Both the position numbers and the translations under genes were made by a program. This document shows, in pieces, positions 61,353-64,000 of a stretch of DNA of 64,000 nucleotides. The number at the start of each line of letters is the position of its first letter. Position 1 is the stretch's first letter. Below the pieces are notes generated by a model. It worked only from the letters and a program-made list of their open reading frames with translations, made no database searches and was not told where the DNA came from. Source of the DNA: Globomyces pollinis-pini (lineage: Eukaryota; Chytridiomycota; Chytridiomycetes; Rhizophydiales; Globomycetaceae); NCBI GenBank assembly GCA_025399215.1, contig MU621126.1, forward strand, positions 23,463 to 87,462, read 5' to 3'.

Positions 61353-62666
61353 ATGAGATTCTTTAGCTTGATCACTACTTCAATTGCTAAAATTGTAGAT
61401 CCTGATATTGATTATTTCGCTTCTCCTCCTTATTTATTATCGTTATCTCAAAATAATAATAATAATAATATTATAACTCCTACTTTTAACTGTCAAATTC
61501 AAAATAATTTACTACCTTACTCACCTCCTATCCCTGATTTAAACTTGGCTTTATCTTACTTAGCCTCTTTACCTTGTCTATATTATGTATCCATTATATT
61601 TTAACTAGTTAGCATGTGGATAAACGTTTTTGGGCTTACGAATTCTGTATAAACAAATCTTTCCTTCAATTTCATCCAAAACCAAAAGGTGAACCACTAA
61701 AACCTGATGAACGTTTCGTCCTAGGTAGTTATAAATAATTCCCATTAACCACAGGTACTTACTATTCACTTTAATCATATTAGGTACTCACTATTCACTT
61801 TAAACACATCAGGTACTCTTCATTCATTTTAATCACTTCAGGTCTCCCTACGAAACTAATTCACTCTTCTATCGGTCAAACGACAACAAACGGTGAACAG
61901 ATTTACTCAGTAAAACAAACTTGGGGGTATTCTCACCATAAACTAACTACATTCAGTGGTGGTACGATCTGTCAACTTACCGGACTTGAACGCGTCACTC
62001 ATGTCGAGGTACACATCTCTCTTCTCATCCATAGTTTACTTGTGCCTCTGACGAAAAGGTTAAATGCATCACTTCTCATTTCTCAGATTCGTGCTATTCG
62101 AGAACTATCCACTTGTGTTTACCTCGTCTTGATCGATACTCCAAGACTCTGTGATTTACCTGCTTTCTTGCCTCAAAAACCTACCCTCTATCCGCAAATC
62201 ACTTGCTCTTCTCCTCTATTGTCTCTTGCAGGTAAATAGACCTTTTTTCATCATTTAAATCTATAATCCTATAGATTTACAATGTATTTGTATCGTGGCA
62301 GTAAAATGTTACATACCAAAATTTACCCTAAAAATTATGTATACTAATAGCAAAGCTATATAATATCAAATTTCACTCTAAACCTTATACACAGTTATTA
62401 GCAAAGCTATACGTTACCAAAATTCACTCTTAAAACTCTCATATCACAACTCTATTGGAGCAAGCTGTGAAGCAGTGCCAAAGTTTTCACGGCAAAGTCA
62501 AAGAACCATACTTTCTGCATCCGAAATACTGACGTTAGATTTTAAACATCCTGTCACGGTGGAAGAGTATTTGTATCATATGGATACCCGTCAACCAGAT
62601 ACGGCTGATTTTGTCTTTGAGGATGAAGATTTGTTTCCTGATGTCTTTATCTTGCTTGATTCTTAA
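61353..62666 (+). CDS. OS-9/Yos9-like ERAD lectin (MRH domain)
   Basis: About 300 residues in six exons. After an N-terminal part (MRFFSLITTSIAKIVDPDID) comes the MRH domain: HVDKRFWAYEFCINKSFLQF, then KPDERFVLGLPTKLIHS, YSVKQTWGYSHHKLTTFSGG, TICQLTGLERVTHVEFTCAS, IRAIRELSTCVYLVLIDTPR, LCDLPAF. The W-x-Y-E-F-C start, the R and E sugar contacts and paired cysteines fit OS-9, which selects misfolded glycoproteins for ER-associated degradation. The signal peptide is weak, so an upstream exon may exist. Two introns are long and repetitive: 61725-61841 (117 nt) and 62232-62472 (241 nt). The C-terminus is acidic. Confidence 0.85.
61725..61841 (+). repeat. Intron made of four consecutive GT...AG units (30+29+29+29 nt)
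   Basis: Units 61725-61754, 61755-61783, 61784-61812 and 61813-61841 each begin with GT and end with AG. The last three are clear tandem copies (GTACT at the start, ATTCA[CT]TTTAA in the middle). The exon frame resumes correctly only after 61841. Confidence 0.9.
62299..62450 (+). repeat. Intronic degenerate repeats, about 3 x 52 bp
   Basis: Three imperfect units in the 241-nt intron share TAGCAAAGCTATA and CAAAATTCACTCTAAAA-like blocks. They account for most of the extra intron length. Confidence 0.7.
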
Positions 62667-62848
62667 TAAACGCATCTTTCTGTATCAAGTGTACTAGTTT
62701 CTTGCAATTCAATCAACTACAGCATTGAATGAATCAACTGTATTGATGTTAACGAATATCCAATACGTTTTGTATTGATCAGACTTTTTTTGAATTTTTG
62801 TGGGTTACTTGCAGTTCACAAAAGATTCTCCATCTTTCACATTGGAAG

Positions 62849-63328
62849 ATGAAATCACGAATTACACCTCACAGAATCACTAGTATCCGTTTAGCACTAT
62901 TGTGTCTAGTCTTGGGTCTCACTCTTTTCTTCAATGTATTGGTAATGAAAACTAATAGATCTGTACGCATAACCAAATTCACCGTAAACCTCATGGATCG
63001 TTCTTATGATAAAGCCATTCTTTACAGATTTGGAAATGGTACTTATGAAGAGGCCAAGATTCCACGTCCCACAACCACAGTAGTGGTGGATTGGGTGTTT
63101 CCAGAGAAAATGAAAGGAGAGTATATCAAGTACGATATGTCGGTACATTTTGATCCAATGGGGGTTGAAAAATTATACTACAAGGATGGCAGATCTATTT
63201 ACCAAAATTCAATTCATGGGGAGGAAGTCGTATTTCAACTTCCATGGTTTCAAAATGTAAAGTTTGAAATTGGAGTTAGCATTAGCACTGGAGAATTTCT
63301 ATTATTAATGACTAATGATGATGTTTGA
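62849..63328 (+). CDS. Small signal-anchored protein, tandem family copy 1
   Basis: A single exon of 159 residues. A short basic start (MKSRITPHRITSIR) precedes one hydrophobic segment (LALLCLVLGLTLFFNVLVM), a signal anchor or signal peptide. The remaining 120 residues are probably extracytoplasmic: TNRSVRITKFTVNLMDRSYD, YRFGNGTYEEAK, VVVDWVFPEKMKGEYIKY, KLYYKDGRSIYQNS. There are two possible N-glycosylation sites (NRS, NGT). I recognise no family. A paralogue follows 295 bp downstream. An intron end (TTGCAG) just upstream hints at a non-coding first exon. Confidence 0.75.
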   Translation: MKSRITPHRITSIRLALLCLVLGLTLFFNVLVMKTNRSVRITKFTVNLMDRSYDKAILYRFGNGTYEEAKIPRPTTTVVVDWVFPEKMKGEYIKYDMSVHFDPMGVEKLYYKDGRSIYQNSIHGEEVVFQLPWFQNVKFEIGVSISTGEFLLLMTNDDV

Positions 63329-63622
63329 ATAAAGTTGATTTTAATTTTGTTCATCACGTTCAGTAATGTATTTCGAGTTCACCAGAGTCAATCATGACTT
63401 TGACGTGTAACAATTCATTGAGAATGTGGTGGATGTTGAATTATACATTAGACTTGTATATTTGATGTAGTAATAAACTTTGAACGTTACACTGTGGATG
63501 TGGTTGACATGGAGACTTAACTTTGTGATGTAAACAAGAGTCTAAAAGAGTGTGGAGTATGCGCCAACATTTTAGATTTTAACCACAAATACTTTGTGTG
63601 CAGTTCACATACACCTTACAAT

Positions 63623-64000
63623 ATGAAATCACGAACTACATTTCACAGAAACACGGGTATCCGCTTAGGACTGTTGTGTCTAGCCTTGGGTTCCATTATT
63701 TTTTTCAATGTATTGGTAATGAATACTAATAGATCTGTACGCATAACCAAATTCACCACAGATATAAGGCATAACACTGATGCTCCAAACATTGTTTACA
63801 AATTTGGAAATGGGACTGCTAAGGGGGCCTCAGTAGCTGGTAGCGGCGACGTGGGATCTGTATTTGTGGATTGGGTATTTCCAGAAAAAATGAAGGGAGA
63901 GTATATCAAGTACTATCAGCCATTTCCTGATCTTGCAAGCACCGAAAAGCTATACTACAAGGTTGGTAGATCTATTTACAAAAACTCTGTTGTTGGGGAG
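63623..64000 (+). CDS. Small signal-anchored protein, tandem family copy 2 (cut by window end)
   Basis: Open from ATG 63623 to the window edge, 126 codons without a stop. It is clearly paralogous to 62849-63328: MKSRTTFHRNTGIRLGLLCL, then FFNVLVMNTNRSVRITKFTT, YKFGNGTAKGASVAGSG, VFVDWVFPEKMKGEYIKYYQ, KLYYKVGRSIYKNS. The loop after NGT is several residues longer and Gly/Ser-rich. The membrane segment, WVFPEKMKGEYIKY block and YY-G-RSIY block are the most conserved. The C-terminus is outside the window. Confidence 0.75.
   Translation, partial: MKSRTTFHRNTGIRLGLLCLALGSIIFFNVLVMNTNRSVRITKFTTDIRHNTDAPNIVYKFGNGTAKGASVAGSGDVGSVFVDWVFPEKMKGEYIKYYQPFPDLASTEKLYYKVGRSIYKNSVVGE

Overview
This window looks like nuclear DNA of an early-diverging, zoosporic (flagellated, chytrid-grade) fungus. 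It is AT-rich and gene-dense, with genes on both strands. Most genes are cut by very short GT-AG introns, commonly 24-37 nt. Fungal markers are a sphingolipid C9-methyltransferase, a GATA factor with an AreA-type N-terminal block, and mitochondrial ribosomal protein bL31m. Genes typical of ciliated opisthokonts but rare in Dikarya are also present: a phosphorylase kinase regulatory subunit, an ATOS/FAM214 protein, a FAM227-like protein and a CCDC191-like coiled-coil protein. The species cannot be fixed from the sequence alone. I re-joined exons by hand, using reading frame, GT/AG signals and family motifs, so coordinates are CDS spans that include introns.

Layout. 0-9 kb: a GH1 beta-glucosidase, a divergent pair (bL31m and thymidylate kinase), and four proteins I do not recognise. 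9-13.3 kb: F-BAR/SH3 protein, twin CX9C protein, mitochondrial pyruvate carrier MPC1, and a small bHLH factor. 14-21 kb: phosphorylase kinase regulatory subunit carrying an inserted ILEI/FAM3-like domain, then ATOS. 21-28 kb: a calcineurin-B-like protein, the PAT-complex protein Asterix, an intronless metallophosphoesterase lying between two decayed copies of a duplicated segment, and two WD40 genes, the second with a clear F-box. 28-37 kb: sphingolipid methyltransferase, a CCDC191-like protein, an MIT-like protein, ribosomal protein eL34, a PPR-like mitochondrial protein and ITP pyrophosphatase. 37-52 kb: a reductase-like protein with an SH3 domain nested inside its NAD-binding fold, an alpha/beta hydrolase, an ABCC transporter, a FAM227-like protein and a kinesin. 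52-64 kb: a long disordered/coiled-coil protein, peroxiredoxin, a membrane protein, an Asn/Gln-rich GATA factor, an OS-9-like ERAD lectin, and a tandem pair of small membrane-anchored proteins cut by the window edge.

Functional links are loose, as expected for a eukaryotic chromosome. Themes are carbon and glycogen control (beta-glucosidase, phosphorylase kinase, MPC1), ER protein handling (Asterix, OS-9), nucleotide metabolism (thymidylate kinase, ITPA) and the cilium/microtubule system (kinesin, FAM227, CCDC191-like).

The most unusual observations are: (1) the ILEI-like domain inside a phosphorylase kinase subunit; (2) an OS-9 intron built of four consecutive 29-30 nt units that each start with GT and end with AG; (3) a 4-nt microexon in thymidylate kinase; (4) an SH3 domain inserted in a reductase-like NAD domain; and (5) a tandem duplication with reciprocal gene loss flanking an intronless phosphoesterase.
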